Source: Aurantiochytrium sp. KH105 (Eukaryota; Sar; Bigyra; Thraustochytrida; Thraustochytriidae). From it: DNA of 64,000 nucleotides. The notes under the pieces were generated by a model. It made no database searches. It saw only the letters and a list, made by a program, of their open reading frames with translations, and was not told the DNA's origin. Both the position numbers and the translations under genes were made by a program. The stretch covers positions 434,001 through 498,000 of the forward strand of contig BGKB01000038.1 of assembly GCA_003116975.1 (NCBI GenBank), read 5' to 3'. Shown here one piece after another: positions 1 to 12,100 of this stretch; the stretch's first letter is position 1, and each line of letters begins with the position of its first letter.

Positions 1-315
1 TTAGCCTGTTTTTTGCTTTTGGCTCGTTTTGGCCTGAAAGATGCAAACGAGGAGTGCGGAGCAGAAGAGAGACGCGACGACCCATCTGCGGAGCTTTACT
101 GTAAGTCGAGGAATGAAAAGCCGCAGCTCGATGGGACACGCTGCGTCGTAGCAGTCAGTATATGATGGGTTAGAGACCACGATTGTTTGTTGATATTTTA
201 GAAAATCTGTTAATTTGCATGGATACATGCATTCGTGGCGGGTGCAACGGAGTTCGTTCGTTCGTTCGTTCGTTCGTTCGTTCGTTCGTTCTACAAAGTT
301 GGTGAGAAAAGAAGT
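1..315. other. Intergenic, 3' side of the first gene
   Basis: No convincing gene is seen. A possible 75-codon frame on the minus strand (1-228) has no recognisable motif. The only clear structure is a (GTTC) microsatellite at 252-291, about 25 bases past the stop codon of the minus-strand gene at 316 and so probably in its 3' UTR. Confidence 0.6.
252..291. repeat. (GTTC)10 microsatellite
   Basis: Ten perfect tandem copies of GTTC lie directly downstream of the coiled-coil gene that ends at 316 on the minus strand. Confidence 0.95.
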
Positions 316-1791
316 CTAAAAGTCGTCCTCATTCTCGAGATCGGCGGGCCCGCCCCGGATGCCGAGCTTTGTACGCTTCTTGGCCTCGGCCGCGACCTTG
401 CACTTGTCAATGCGATGCGCAATGGCCCCAACAACTTCCTCGTCAGAAATGAGTTTGCGAATGTGCGGAAGATTAATGAGCTTCTCCTGCGGGCTCATGG
501 CTGTCGGGTCGGTCTCGGCGGTGCGGTGGAGCTTTTCCTGGATCTGACGCTGGAGCTCGGCCTTGTGATCAAGAGCGCGCTGCTGACGAAGACGCTGCTG
601 GCGCTTCTCTTCAGCAAGGGCGTTCTCGGCATCAGCCTTGTAGGCGACGGCAAAGATGGCCTGTGCCTCGCGCTCTTTGTCCTCGCGGGCTTTGAAGACG
701 CGAATTTGTTCGGCGAGGGCCTCGTTGAGCTTGACCTTTTCGCGTTCACGGTGCTCGAGCTGGGCTTGGTAGCGTTCTTCAGCTTCGCGGGCGAGCTGCT
801 GCTGGTAAGCGAGTGCGCGGGCCTCGACCTCGCGGTCGTGAGCATCCTTGGCGGCAGTGGCGGCAACGTACATGGCCTGATTGTTGCTGGACTTGGCCTT
901 CATGCGAGCATAGGTCTCGGCGCGCATGCGCTCCTGCTCATCGAGACGGTGCGCGTACTCCTTCTGGAGACGCTTTTCCTCCTCTTGCTCGCGGGCGCGC
1001 TCTTGAGCGCGGGCGATTTTGTTCTTTTCGTTTTCGGCCTGAACGCGCTCCATGTATTCGCGCTGCTCGCGAATCTTCCTGCGCTGGTTCTCCTCTTCGC
1101 GCTTGATGTCGGCGAGTGCATTGGTAATGAGCGCGGCCTCCTGGTCGCGTTCGCGTTGGGCAGCGCGTTCACGGCGTGCGACGAGCTCTGCTAGCTGGCG
1201 ATCGCGCTCCTCCTTGATGACGCGCTGGCGTTCAATCTCCTGCAGGCGCTTGTTCTTCTCGCCATCAAGATGAGAGGCGTACTGCGAGCGTACGTGTTGT
1301 GCGTAGTCTTCCTCGATGCGGATGTGCTCTGAGTTCTTGTTGCGCGAGGCCTCAACCTGAGCATCGAGTTCCTCCTTCATCTTGCGCTGCTTTTCGCGCG
1401 TGCGGCGGATCCTCTCGCGCTCCGACTTTTGGTGCTCAAACTCGGACGCGGTGGCAAAGACCAAATAGCTGTCGAGGGGAATGTCGGGGTTTTCCTTGGA
1501 TTCCTCCTCGCTGCGTGTATCGGCCTGGTTGCGCTCGTTGGCGAGAACAACATCCTCCTTGACTGCCTCGCCGCGCTCGCGGGCCTCGTTTGCGCGCTTG
1601 AGCTGCTTGATACCAGCCTCAAGCTTGCGCTCGAGCTGTTGAATGTCGGAGGCGCACAGCTTGCGACCCGACTTGGACGCAAGAAATTTGCGCGTCTCCT
1701 TGACAATGTACTCTGTGGACTCGGCGTCGCCCTTGGCGTAGCGCTCCGCGAGCTTGTTGGCGAGAACGTCTTCTTTCTTGGTGGCGCTCAT
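316..1791 (-). CDS. Coiled-coil protein, TPH-like; candidate flagellar/axonemal protein
   Basis: A 491-residue protein, almost entirely charged and helical. From about residue 110 to 440 it is a continuous run rich in Glu, Arg, Lys and Gln, with heptad-like spacing and many E-R-x-R and E-E-x-x-R-R motifs. This resembles the trichohyalin-plectin-homology (TPH) style of axonemal proteins such as CFAP45, CFAP53 and MNS1. The C-terminus is a short acidic tail ending in Asp-Asp-Phe. I chose the ATG at 1791, which opens with Met-Ser-Ala-Thr-Lys-Lys. The frame stays open for 111 more codons upstream, but that part is low-complexity and unlike the rest. The gene is divergent from the CYRI gene at 4012. 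The flagellar role is inferred from composition; another filament- or cytoskeleton-binding coiled coil is equally possible. Confidence 0.75.
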   Translation of the reverse strand: MSATKKEDVLANKLAERYAKGDAESTEYIVKETRKFLASKSGRKLCASDIQQLERKLEAGIKQLKRANEARERGEAVKEDVVLANERNQADTRSEEESKENPDIPLDSYLVFATASEFEHQKSERERIRRTREKQRKMKEELDAQVEASRNKNSEHIRIEEDYAQHVRSQYASHLDGEKNKRLQEIERQRVIKEERDRQLAELVARRERAAQRERDQEAALITNALADIKREEENQRRKIREQREYMERVQAENEKNKIARAQERAREQEEEKRLQKEYAHRLDEQERMRAETYARMKAKSSNNQAMYVAATAAKDAHDREVEARALAYQQQLAREAEERYQAQLEHREREKVKLNEALAEQIRVFKAREDKEREAQAIFAVAYKADAENALAEEKRQQRLRQQRALDHKAELQRQIQEKLHRTAETDPTAMSPQEKLINLPHIRKLISDEEVVGAIAHRIDKCKVAAEAKKRTKLGIRGGPADLENEDDF

Positions 1792-2657
1792 GATGGCGAT
1801 GTTTGCGCTTGCGCGACTTGGTTCAAGTCTTGGGGAGCTGAGACCTTGCCTGCTGTCACGTTGCGAGAGAGGAGCACGCACCGTCGGCGAGGAGCACGCT
1901 GCGTCGGGGCGTCGCGAGGTCTTGAGATGCACTGCGCTTCGAGCGATGCGAGCGGTGAGCTCTGCGTTGCTGCTATATTTGCCCTCGACTGCCTGCTTGC
2001 AAGCGCAGAACTTTTTTCCGCCGCGGAGGTGGCAGCTTGACTTTTGCTTGCCTGCTTTGTGGATCGGATCGCTTGCTGTATACGGCTTATACAGACGAGA
2101 CGAGACGCTTGCCCACTCACTCACTCACTCACTCTGTGCAACCAGATGCTCTCTCTGCAACTTCAACGTGTGCACTGCGCGCTCGCGACTACTCTATGCC
2201 TGGTCGACGCTGGCACGCGCTGCTAAATATCGTCTAGAGCTTCCATCGCACACCCTAAACTCCCTCGTTCTCCAAAGGAACGAAACCAACCACAACAGAT
2301 TCGTGCGCGCGTAGAAAATCCGGCAGCGGACGGCGCCGTCCGCTGCGGAGAGCGCGACTCACTTGTACCCCACCCGCCCTCGCCGGATCGATTTTACAGG
2401 CCTATAAAACCGGTGTATCTTCTCGTCAACGGACATCCATTTCACCCACCTTACCTCCCCTTATGCCGCGGGGTTCTTCGCATCCTACTTTTAAGGTCCC
2501 AATACAGTCCCACCTCCCGTTCCTGCCTGTTCTTTACCGGGAGCCAGGGTGGGCCTACCCGCCGGAGCGGGCGGCAAGTGCGGAATGCGGGCCTCCAAGT
2601 GGCGCAAAGGCGGCAGCGACACGGAAATGGCCCGCGGCAAGTCGGTATCGCCTGGCA

Positions 2658-2692
2658 ATCGATCGATCGATCGATCGATCGATCGATCGATG
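2658..2692. repeat. (ATCG)n microsatellite
   Basis: Almost nine uninterrupted copies of ATCG in the divergent intergenic region. Confidence 0.95.
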
Positions 2693-2867
2693 AGCAAAGA
2701 GAGTCCGCCTTCGAGCGGCGCGCCCGCTCCCTCCCGCGCCCCCTCCCGTGCCGGCCTCCGGCGCAGGCCTGCCTCTCTGCGCGCGAGCGGAGGCGCGCGG
2801 GTCCCGGCGTCGGTCGCGCCCGGTCCGGGTCGACCCGATCGGAGTCGCTCGCTCGGACTCGCAGCGC

Positions 2868-2932
2868 ACGCATCCATCTCGCATCCATCCATCTCGCATC
2901 CATCCATCCATCCATCCATCCATCCATCCATC
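2868..2932. repeat. (CATC)n microsatellite, interrupted at its start
   Basis: Tandem CATC units, first broken by CTCG spacers and then uninterrupted from about 2898 to 2932. Confidence 0.9.
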
Positions 2933-4011
2933 TCGGGTGGGTTCGAGGCGACCGACTTCTGCAGGCGGAGCAGAGCGGAGCAGAGCAGAGCAGAACTCCG
3001 CCCACCCCCGGTCCCAGCGGCGCCGCGGCAGGCGCGCAGGACGCGAGCGCGCGGGCAGCGACCGGGCGGGCAGCGCGGGCGCGCGGGCGGGCAGCCGGCC
3101 GGCCTCTCCCTCCCCGCGGCGGCGCGGGATTGGACTCGGCGCGAGCGAGCGCGGCGCAGAAAGGAAGAGCGAGGAGGCAGGCCGAGCCTTCCGGAGCGAC
3201 CGCCGCGGCGCGCGAGGAGACGGCGCTCGGCCGCTCGCTCGCTCGCGGAGCCCGCGTCGAGGCTTCGTTCGCGCGGCCTCGCCTTCCCCGCGAGATCCCT
3301 GCCCCGCGCGCGCGACGGCGAGCGAGGGCGAGGGCGAGGGCGAGGAGGGGGAAGGTCGCCGGGCCTGACCTTGCTAGCCTTTCCTGCCTTCTTACCTTCC
3401 CTTCCCTCACCTTCCCTTCGCTGCCTCGCCTTACCTTCGTGGCCTCGCCTTATTATCCGTCTTCCTTGGCCTCTGTCGGGCTCGGAAAGAAGGCGCCGAA
3501 CAAGCACGAGCAGCTCGCGGAGGCGGCGAGCACGAGCACGAGCGAGGCTGGAGGGAGGCTGCAGCCCCCCCGCGAGACGACCGCACGTGTGCGAAGGAGA
3601 CCACGAACCCCTCGCACGTGCGCGCTGGTGCCCAGGCCGGCCCCGCCCGACCTCTTGAGGAACGCGGAGCAGCGCGCTGTCGAGCGGACGCAGGGCAGCG
3701 AGCGAGCGAGGCCGGAGAGACGCGCTCGCTGACGGCGGCCGAGAAGAAGCGAGCGAGGCTCGGGTGCGCGCACACACATACACAGAGCGTAAAGAGGAGG
3801 AGGAGAAAGAGTGTCGTGCCAGCCGCGCGGGGTTGATTGGCGGAGAGCAGGGACGTGTTCGTAGTGCACGAACACGGACGGCCGGCAGGCCGGCCGACTC
3901 GCCTCGCCTCGTGCTTGGGCTAGATTCTCAACTCGACCAAAAAAAGCAGAACGGAGAAAAACATCATATCACAGCGCAACGCAGCGCAGCGCATACAGCA
4001 GATCAACAAAG

Positions 4012-4950
4012 ATGGGAGCTCTGCTTGCAAAGTTCACCGGGACAGGCGGGAGAGATCTCTTGGAGCTGCGCGAAGCTGCACCTCCGCAAGCGTCAGAGCC
4101 CGAGGCATTGGCGGCGTATCAGCGGGCAGAAGCTGCTCTTGAACACGCAGAGTTCTCTCTCGAGTTCTTGCGGGCGTACAAAGCAAATGATAAGCTCGTG
4201 CAGCAGGCGTTGGGGTCACCGAACGACCCCAAGGTCCGCCAGGAGGCCTTTGAGGGCATGTTCCCCAACGTGGAGGGTATCCGCGGATTTTACGAACTGT
4301 CCTCCGAGATAAACAGCGCCGTAGGAGATATTCTGCGTCTCGTTGCGCCTGTCGCAATGCGCGGAGGTACCCCGTTGTCCTCCGAGCAAGCACTCGTGGC
4401 CAAGCTCGCGGCTCTCTTCGAAGTCATTTTTCTCTTTGATTGGGCCAAAATGTCGCAACCTGCCGTGCAAAACGACTTTAGCTTCTACAGGCGCGAGCTA
4501 TCCAAGAACATGAATAACCCCAACGTCCCTGTGGATGATTCGATGGCCTCTGCCATCTCAATGTTTGTAGCGCAGGGAAGCCCATTGCTCACGGCGCTAG
4601 CAAACGATCTCTCTCTCTTATCAAAGCAGTACCGGGAGTTGGTCCCATACTTGGCCGACTTTTCGAATCTCGCCGCGCAGAGCGCGCCACAGTACTCGAA
4701 CAAGGGCTCATTTCCGGACTCTGACGGTCTGCAGACTCTTTTGCTCTCCTCCGTTGTGGCGGCCGTTCTCTACGACAAGATCGACGTCATTGGCGCCTTC
4801 ACAAAGAGTAGCCCCGTTTCCATGAAGCGTGTTGTCCAGGGCGTGCGTCAATGGGACAGCGAGTTTTCCAACGCCGCGCTCAGCACGCTGCAGTACTCTT
4901 CGCGCAACTTTAGCAGCGCTCCTTCGAGCGTGCGCAAGCTCTTCCCATAG
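4012..4950 (+). CDS. CYRI/FAM49-family Rac1-interacting protein (DUF1394)
   Basis: A 312-residue protein, close to the usual length of metazoan CYRI-A/B (FAM49), to which it aligns along its whole length. In this family CYRI binds active Rac1 and opposes the Scar/WAVE complex, so limiting Arp2/3-driven actin protrusion. Key features are present. Residue 2 is Gly in a Met-Gly-Ala-Leu-Leu start, as expected for N-myristoylation and membrane anchoring. A near-invariant block at about 150-165 reads Pro-Ala-Val-Gln-Asn-Asp-Phe-Ser-Phe-Tyr-Arg-Arg, with the two Rac-contacting arginines at 160 and 161, the same positions I recall for CYRI-B. Later conserved stretches include a Leu-Tyr-Asp-Lys...Gly-Ala-Phe segment near residues 245-260. 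The ATG at 4012 is certain because it gives the Gly2 start. It is likely to act on actin-based structures at the plasma membrane. Confidence 0.9.
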   Translation: MGALLAKFTGTGGRDLLELREAAPPQASEPEALAAYQRAEAALEHAEFSLEFLRAYKANDKLVQQALGSPNDPKVRQEAFEGMFPNVEGIRGFYELSSEINSAVGDILRLVAPVAMRGGTPLSSEQALVAKLAALFEVIFLFDWAKMSQPAVQNDFSFYRRELSKNMNNPNVPVDDSMASAISMFVAQGSPLLTALANDLSLLSKQYRELVPYLADFSNLAAQSAPQYSNKGSFPDSDGLQTLLLSSVVAAVLYDKIDVIGAFTKSSPVSMKRVVQGVRQWDSEFSNAALSTLQYSSRNFSSAPSSVRKLFP

Positions 4951-6173
4951 TCGTTTTCTTTTGCATCCATCCATCTTTTCGCTTGAACGATCACCCTCGA
5001 ACATAATAACCTTTTAATCGTTTTCTATGACTGTGTGGTTCTTTGTCTATACGTCCCCATTTCTTTGTCTGCCAGGTTCGTAGATTCTGTCCGCCAAACT
5101 GTCTTCGCGTCCCTTTTGTATTTGACATTAAAAAATTCTGACTTCCATGCCGTCTATCAATGAATGCGCATGATCGGGACCATCGACCCTCAAACGAGGC
5201 TGGGCGTGGCCTTGCTTTACACGAGGAAGCTCGCCAAGGCCCATCCCTTGCACGGACGATCGCCACATTGGATCGCAACCATCAAATTGACACCATCGAT
5301 GCGTGCAGTCCATTTATACATACAAGAAAAAAAAAAAAAAAAAAGAATAAAAGCCTGGAAAGAAAAAAGGAAACAGGGCCAAGGGGGTCATGCCACGTCC
5401 TGCACCGGTGCTGGCCCGCTGCACAGGCACAGTGCGGAGCCCCGAAGAACGCGTGAAAGGTGCCTGGTGACCCCCCCCCTCCCCTCCCTCCCCCCCCCCA
5501 AAAAAACGCGCGCGGGAGCCCGCCTTGTTCGAGGCGCGCCGGCCGGCCGCAGAATCGCCTCGGCCGACCCGCGCGCGGAGCGAGCGAGCGAGGGAGCGAG
5601 CAGCCGCGCCGGGAGCAGACGCCGCAGCGCGCGGCGCGCGACCCCGCCGACCGGTCGGCCGGCCGGCCGGCCAGCCAGCCACCCGTGGAATCGCGGGCGG
5701 CGCGCGCTCGATCAATTTCATCGATTTCGTCGTCGCGGCCTCCGCTGCACGTGCCGCCGCGCGGACCCCGAGGCCGCGGAGGCGCGCGCGCGCGCGGCGA
5801 GGGGGGAAGCGAGGGGGAGAGTCGGCAAGGTCGCGGCGCCCGCGGGAGGCGCCGGCGCCGGGGAAGGACGGACCCGGGCGCGCCAGGTCCCCTGCGAAAG
5901 AACGCGAGCTCAAGCAAATCAATCCATAAAGGGTGCACGCACGAAAGTAGGCAGAGCTAAGCTAAGCTAAGCTCGCTCGCACGCAGGCGTGCACAGAGGA
6001 GCGCGGTTGCCTTCCTTCCCCCCAGGGGGGAAAGGGGAGAAGCGTACGAGCCTGGCATCGACCAGGACGACGAGCAGGCCACAGCAGCGCTTCTTGCAGG
6101 AGAATCAGGAGACGGCCTGTATACGCAGAAGCGGCGATTTCAGCGGCGATAAAGGCGTTCAAGCTGGTCGAAA
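4951..6173. other. Intergenic region upstream of the cyclase-phosphodiesterase gene
   Basis: I see no supported gene. There is an 18-A run at 5327-5344 followed closely by AATAAA, a C-rich stretch around 5470-5500, very GC-rich low-complexity DNA from 5520 to 5900, and a short (GCTAA) repeat near 5955-5972. It should contain the 3' UTR of the CYRI gene and the promoter and leader of the gene at 6174. Confidence 0.5.
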
Positions 6174-9100
6174 ATGAGGTACATTGAGCTGCTCGCGAGC
6201 TACTTGCCATCTGTCGTGGTAGATGAAATTCTCAAGCTAGAAGAGGAAGAACGCCAGACGAAAGAGCGGTACGACTCCTCGCAACCGCGCCTGACAAATT
6301 ATGATGCAGCCTGTCTCTTTGCCGATGTTAGTGGATTTACGAAGTTGAGCGAGCGCATGTCGTTCAGGTATGGCCCTCATGTCGGCGCCGAACACCTTGC
6401 GAAGCAGCTCAACTCGTACTTTAGTCAACTCGTGAAAATTATCAACTCCGAAGGTGGCGATGTCTTCAAGTTCGCCGGCGACGCCATGATTGTACTTTGG
6501 CCTCCCACCGGCGATGAGGAAAGCATCGAAGACCGTGCAAAACGCGCGACACAGTGCGCTGTGCGAATTCAAGGCCTCGGCCAGGATCTCACTTTTGACG
6601 ACGACGCTGTCTCCCTGAGCATCAAGATTGGCGTCGGTGTGGGCTCGCTCGCCATTATTCATTTGGGCGGAATCAAGGGCCGTACAGAATATGTCGCCGT
6701 GGGCGAGCCCATGAGCCAGGCATTCGCAGCTGAAGGAATGGCTTCGGCAGGCGACGTCATCGTCTCCTCGGCTGCGTGGAAGTGCATTGAAAAAGAGGCT
6801 GGCATTTCTGGTGACAAGATGCCTGGAGGCAAGCGTGGTAATCGTCACACCGGTTTTCGACGCATTGACCTCGATAACTTCAGGCCTGGGCGCGCACGTA
6901 ACAAACGCGTTGGCGTCAATCTCTTCGACGCCTATACAGGTCTCACAGAGGAACGCATCAGACAGCTCATTCCCTCTGCGGCTCTCCAGTCCATCGACTC
7001 GGCCCACCCCGAGTTCGAGTACTACAGTTCGGAGCTGCGGCGAATCTCAGTGGTCTTCATCGGACTCGGTCTCACCGAAGCAGAGGTTCAGGCCGCTGCC
7101 ACGGGCGGCGAAGAGATGCAAGTTCTCCACGAGGCCATGCGCATCGTTCAAACTGCCGCGTACAAGTACGAGGGCGCCCTCAACAAATTTATCGTCGACG
7201 ACAAAGGCGCGACTATTATCGTTCTGTTTGGCCTGCCGCCCTACAGCCATGAAAATGATGCGAAGCGAGCGGTTTCCTCCTCTCTGCATAGCATCAGCAG
7301 GCTGCGCGAAAATCTTGGACTGAACCCAGCGGCCGGCATCACATCCGGCACCGCCTTTTGCGGAGTCCTCGGAAGTCAAACGAGAAAGGAATACTCTGTT
7401 CTGGGCGACATTGTCAATCTCTCGGCACGATTCATGCAAGCCTCGCGAAAGAGTCTCGACGAAGGGGATAGCATGAGCTTTATTGCACCAATTATCTGCG
7501 ACGAGGCCACCTTTGTCACTTGTCAGCGAGACATCCCCTTTCGCAGACTCGAGCCCATCAGAGTCAAGGGCAAGTCCAAGCCGATCAAGGCGTTTGAGCC
7601 GCTCGCTTCTGCCGGACTTCTCGCTGCGCCCCAAGTACCAAAGACGACCATGAAGAAGACGCTTCGCATTGGAATTGGGCGCCGGGACCGAGGCGAAACG
7701 CGGCAGCGCGCTGCCTCTGATATTGCATCCGCCAATGGCAAGGAATTCTCTGTACGGGACTCGATGCAACTGCTCGGTCCCCGCTTTCCCATGGCAGGCC
7801 TCACGCCAAAGGGCTCGTCCTCTAAGGCGCCGCCCGGTGGTCATGTTGCCATGCGCTTCTCATCGATCATCTTGCTGGCTCCAGAACGTCTGCGAGATCT
7901 TGAAGAGTCGACAGGGCGGAAGAACGAAGACCTTCGCATGTACTTTCGTATGCCGACATCTCTTCTCCGCGGTCGTGGCCCTGGTCAACGCAAGCGCAAC
8001 GCGAGCGGCGCGCAAAGCGATAGGCGAAGATCGTCCAGCATGAGCAGTAGGGGTCTGCGAACGAGCCAGCGCTTGGCTTCGGCTCTTGCAGGGGCGGTGT
8101 CCTCTTCTCCGAGCAGCGGCGGAAAGGCATCTGCGTCGTCTGTCGCTGAAGTGATTGAGGAGGACGCTGATTTTGAGTTCAACAACCCCGCTGCAAGCAC
8201 CAATCGCAAAACGTATAGTTCCCTGGACAGCGACGAGGGGACGCATGGTCTGCGCAGGAAGAGCCTCATCTTTTATAACGAGGTCGCAAATACGGCACAC
8301 GTGTCGACTGGCGGTCCGAGTGACCCGGAGTACGACGAGACTTGCGCCCAGGTTGTCATCGGCGCTCCTAAAATGTATCATGTCGCCACCATCGACCGAG
8401 GATCCGGAGGCCGAGAGACCACAAAGGATCTTCTTGCAAACGCGTGCGAAAGAGGCCATTCTGTTGGAATGCTGCAGCACGGCATTGGGTCGGACCACCT
8501 CGCTTTGATTATTCAGGGCACGGAAATGGTCTTCAACCTCGACATTTGGCCATCGAACACCGCGCGTATCGAAGCCGCGCTCAATGGCAAGTCACCGACA
8601 GAAGCAAGTGAAGGCGTCCCGCTCAAGTACCTCGAACCTATCGTGAACACGGCTCTTGGTTTTGGTGTTCTTTGGCAGCGCTCTGTCGACATTAGGCCAG
8701 CGAAGGACTTGAAGCGAGCTGATGCCCCGCGCAGAGCTCCCTCTGTGGGCTCCGTATCCGCGCCTCTGTATAACTGCGAGGAGGTCAGCAGCGGCACCAC
8801 TCTGACGCTGGTTCTGGTGGCGCGCAAAGACGTCGCTGTCCTGCAATCGCCGAACTCTTATGTGCTTGGGGCACTCATGGCGCGCAAGATTGAGCTCATC
8901 GAGCACAACAAGGGCTCGGTGGCCATTGTCACGGGCGAGCCTGGGTCAGGAAAGACAAATCTGCTCAAGCACTTTGGATACGGCTTTCTCCCCGAAGCCG
9001 TGCCCGTCCTAGGTTCCTCTGAGCAATGGGAACACACCACGTCAGAGTACGAGCGCCTCTTTCAGCTCAATGGCGAGTCAGACCAATTCCAAAAGTTTCG

Positions 9101-12100
9101 TAATGAGGAGCGCCACTTCCATGTTTGGTTCGACATTATTTTGCAGTGGATCTTCCACGAGGCTTCCGATCTCGCGGCTGCAACGCTCCGCAAGAACCCA
9201 GGCAAAATTCGAACGCAAATTCTAGCGGGAGCGCTCGACGATAGTCTGGCGGGATACGCCAGTCTGCTCAACGACGACCTTGGCACTGAATTTGACGAGG
9301 CAGATACCGCCGCGCTCCTGAGCGATTTGCCCGAGTCGGAACGCGTCGCGCATGTGAACGAAGTGCTTACTGATATGATCTGTGACATTGTGTCCAAGAT
9401 TGTCATCAAATTTGGCGGCCTCGTCGTCCTCATTGACGACGCGCTCCGTCTTGACGAGCACTCGTGGGGCGTTGCGCGTAGACTCGCCGAACTTGTCTGC
9501 AGCGACTCGCTCGAGTTACTTCTCGTTGTGGCCCTGCGATCCTTTGAGGGGCTCACGGACCGCACCATGGGTTTGCAGCCAAGACTCATCCAACCACGTA
9601 CGCGCGCGGCGCTGGTCAAGTATCGTGAAGTCTGTGCTGTGGAGGGCGTTGAAGTGCTGTCTATGGGGCCGCTCTCGCGCAACATGGCTGTTGACATATT
9701 TCGCAAGCACGTTGGCGATGACATTCAGACCGTGAGCCCTGACTTGTGGCGCATGTGCGAATCTCGCTGTTACAACAACCCGCTTCTCATCAGCGACTTT
9801 GCCTACGAAATCCGCGAGGCTCGTAGACCCAAAATCGTCCGCTACACCCCTCTGCCAAATACCAGCAAGAAGCCCTCGAAACGGAACCAAGGCGCGGACG
9901 CACCGCGCCAGCTCTACACGGCGTCCCTGCGTGTAGCCGTGCAGCATCTCGACGAGCCAGCGTGGACGATGCATGCAGCTCATCGCGCCGCGCTGAGTAA
10001 GCAAGCGGCGTTTTTAGCCGATCGAAGTGCGAACGATCCGATGAACTCGTCACCAGACCAGCCTGCGCAGGGCATCAACGAAAATGAGATGGAAGGGGTC
10101 AACTTCCCTCCTGACTATTATCCACCTGCGGAGGTGGCACCTCCACGCACTGCTGCAGGAGTGCTAGGCGAGCTCGTGGATCGGCTCGGGTCCATCGAAC
10201 AAATGGTTCTCCGCATCGCCTGCATGATCGGAAGCACGTTCTCTCTGCGATTGATTCAAGATGTCTACCCGCGCAACTCTCTCAAGCGCGATTTTACCGA
10301 GAACCTCGTCAAGGCCGCATGCGAGAACCTTGCAGACCAGCACGGCATTTTTCACAAGGTCCGTGCCAATGCCTACAATGACGAGTACGTCTACAGATTC
10401 GCTGACATGCTTTTGGTGAGTACACTCCGCCATCGATTGCTCAAGAAGCACAAGATCTCCCTCGCAGCCAGCATCACGCGCGCACGGTCGCAGTTCAAAG
10501 CGGCTCTTGAGCTCGAAAAGCTTCAGGCCGAAGACAGCGCTCTTCCGAAGCGCCCCGTGTCGATGCGTGTGCCGACAACTGCGGGTGACCCACAGCAGGC
10601 GCGTATTGAAAAGGAGGGTCCTCTCTCGATCAAGAAGAAGAATCCACCGAGCAACAAGATCTTCTCGGACTGGAAGGAACGCTACGTCGTGTTGCATGCA
10701 GACTGCATTCTTATCTTCAAGAAGCGCGATCCTCGTCGCATGGCCGAGAGCGATGCGCATGTGGTGATTTACCTGAACGAGGCGTCCGTGGAACTCTTCG
10801 AAGACCCCGCAGAGCGCACGCACACCTTGGCCTTTCGGATCATTGCCGACGAATGGTCTCGTCGAGGAGAGCTGCACTACTCAATGCGCGACTTTACGTT
10901 TGCTGACTCCGACCCTGGTGAGACGCGGCGATGGTTTTCGCGTGTGTCCATGACGTTGAATCGGCACAAGCTCGGGACTCGTTTCTTTGAAGGCGCGAAT
11001 TCGTCAAACAATTCACGGGACCTTCTCCCTGTCCGTCGCCGGACCATCTTGAACTTTGCCTCGCTTCTTAATGATGGGGATACGGGCATTGTCGTCACGT
11101 TGCGTTCCGCTGGGCCTGGTGCATCGCATGAGCAGTTCTCTTCCTCGAGGACGCCGCGCGGTCCTACCAAACATTTGTCGTCGCCGAACAATCATTCGAC
11201 GGAGATTTATGCTTCAGCTTTTATCCGTCTACACAACGGCGTGCGTTTTGTTCGTAAGCAGACCATGTTGACTGCTCCAACGCATTCTGAACTGCTCGAA
11301 TTCAACGAGTCATTTCTCTTCAAGCTGGCACCCGAATTTTTGGTGGACTGGAGAAATCAGCCGGAGAGGAATGCCTCGCTAGAAATTGTGCTCTGGCGGC
11401 AGCTCGACAGTGCTCTCGGCTTCGACATGATGGTAGGTTACTGTTCCGTTCAGCTCGCAGATGTTTACATTCGTCGCGACAGCGCGTCGAAGCTTTCACT
11501 TGACCTCGACGTTATTGAACCGTATGGCGATCTGAAAGCGCAGGACGCCACGCTCAGCGTCGGGCTCGAGCTCGTGATTAATGGCGAGGACGAGACCGAG
11601 ATTGCAACCATGCAAGAAAGCATCTCCCTGGGAGAACCAAGCCGCGATCACAATCTCGAACAGCAGCGGGAGCTCGCGGATATCGTCTTTCAAGAGAACA
11701 TGGAGCTGAACGTGCGCTCGGAGACTGGCCGACAAGGCGGGAGTTTTGCCGACACCACGGGTAGCGGGCGTGGAACGACTCTTCAGCGGCCTCAAAACAA
11801 GAAGAAAAAGTCCCGAGGCACTGGACCACCCTTGGAGCCACTCGCTCTGAATGGGACCTTGGCACCAGGCGAGAAAAGGAGCACATCGATGCAGATCTCG
11901 CGACCGCGCATGATATCGACTGCCACCCAGAAATCGCGCCGTGCCACGCTGGTCTCTGAATCCGGAGCTAGCAACAAGGGAGCCCTCGTCTCGCCCCTTG
12001 CCCACCTCGAGTTCGTGGCAAAAGCAGCACGAAATCGCGGTGAGCGCGATCTTCTGGGAGTGCTGAAGCGCCTCTTGCTCACGCGCTCCTTTGCCGAGCT

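Larger units (their letters stand above)
1792..4011. other. Divergent intergenic region, GC-rich and repeat-rich
   Basis: Open frames here on both strands are low-complexity and Arg/Ala/Ser-rich, with no family resemblance, so I call no gene. It holds a (GATC) run near 2658, a (CATC) run near 2898 and a GAGCA-type run near 2970-2995. A TATAAAA lies at 2403-2409 on the plus strand, but it is 1.6 kb from the CYRI start. The stretch must contain the promoters of the two flanking divergent genes. Confidence 0.5.

Noticed and set aside
2413-3783. Several 200-440-codon frames on both strands
   Set aside because: Arg/Ala/Ser-rich translations of GC-rich repeats (Ile-Asp-Arg-Ser and Pro-Ser-Ile-His runs come from ATCG and CATC units).
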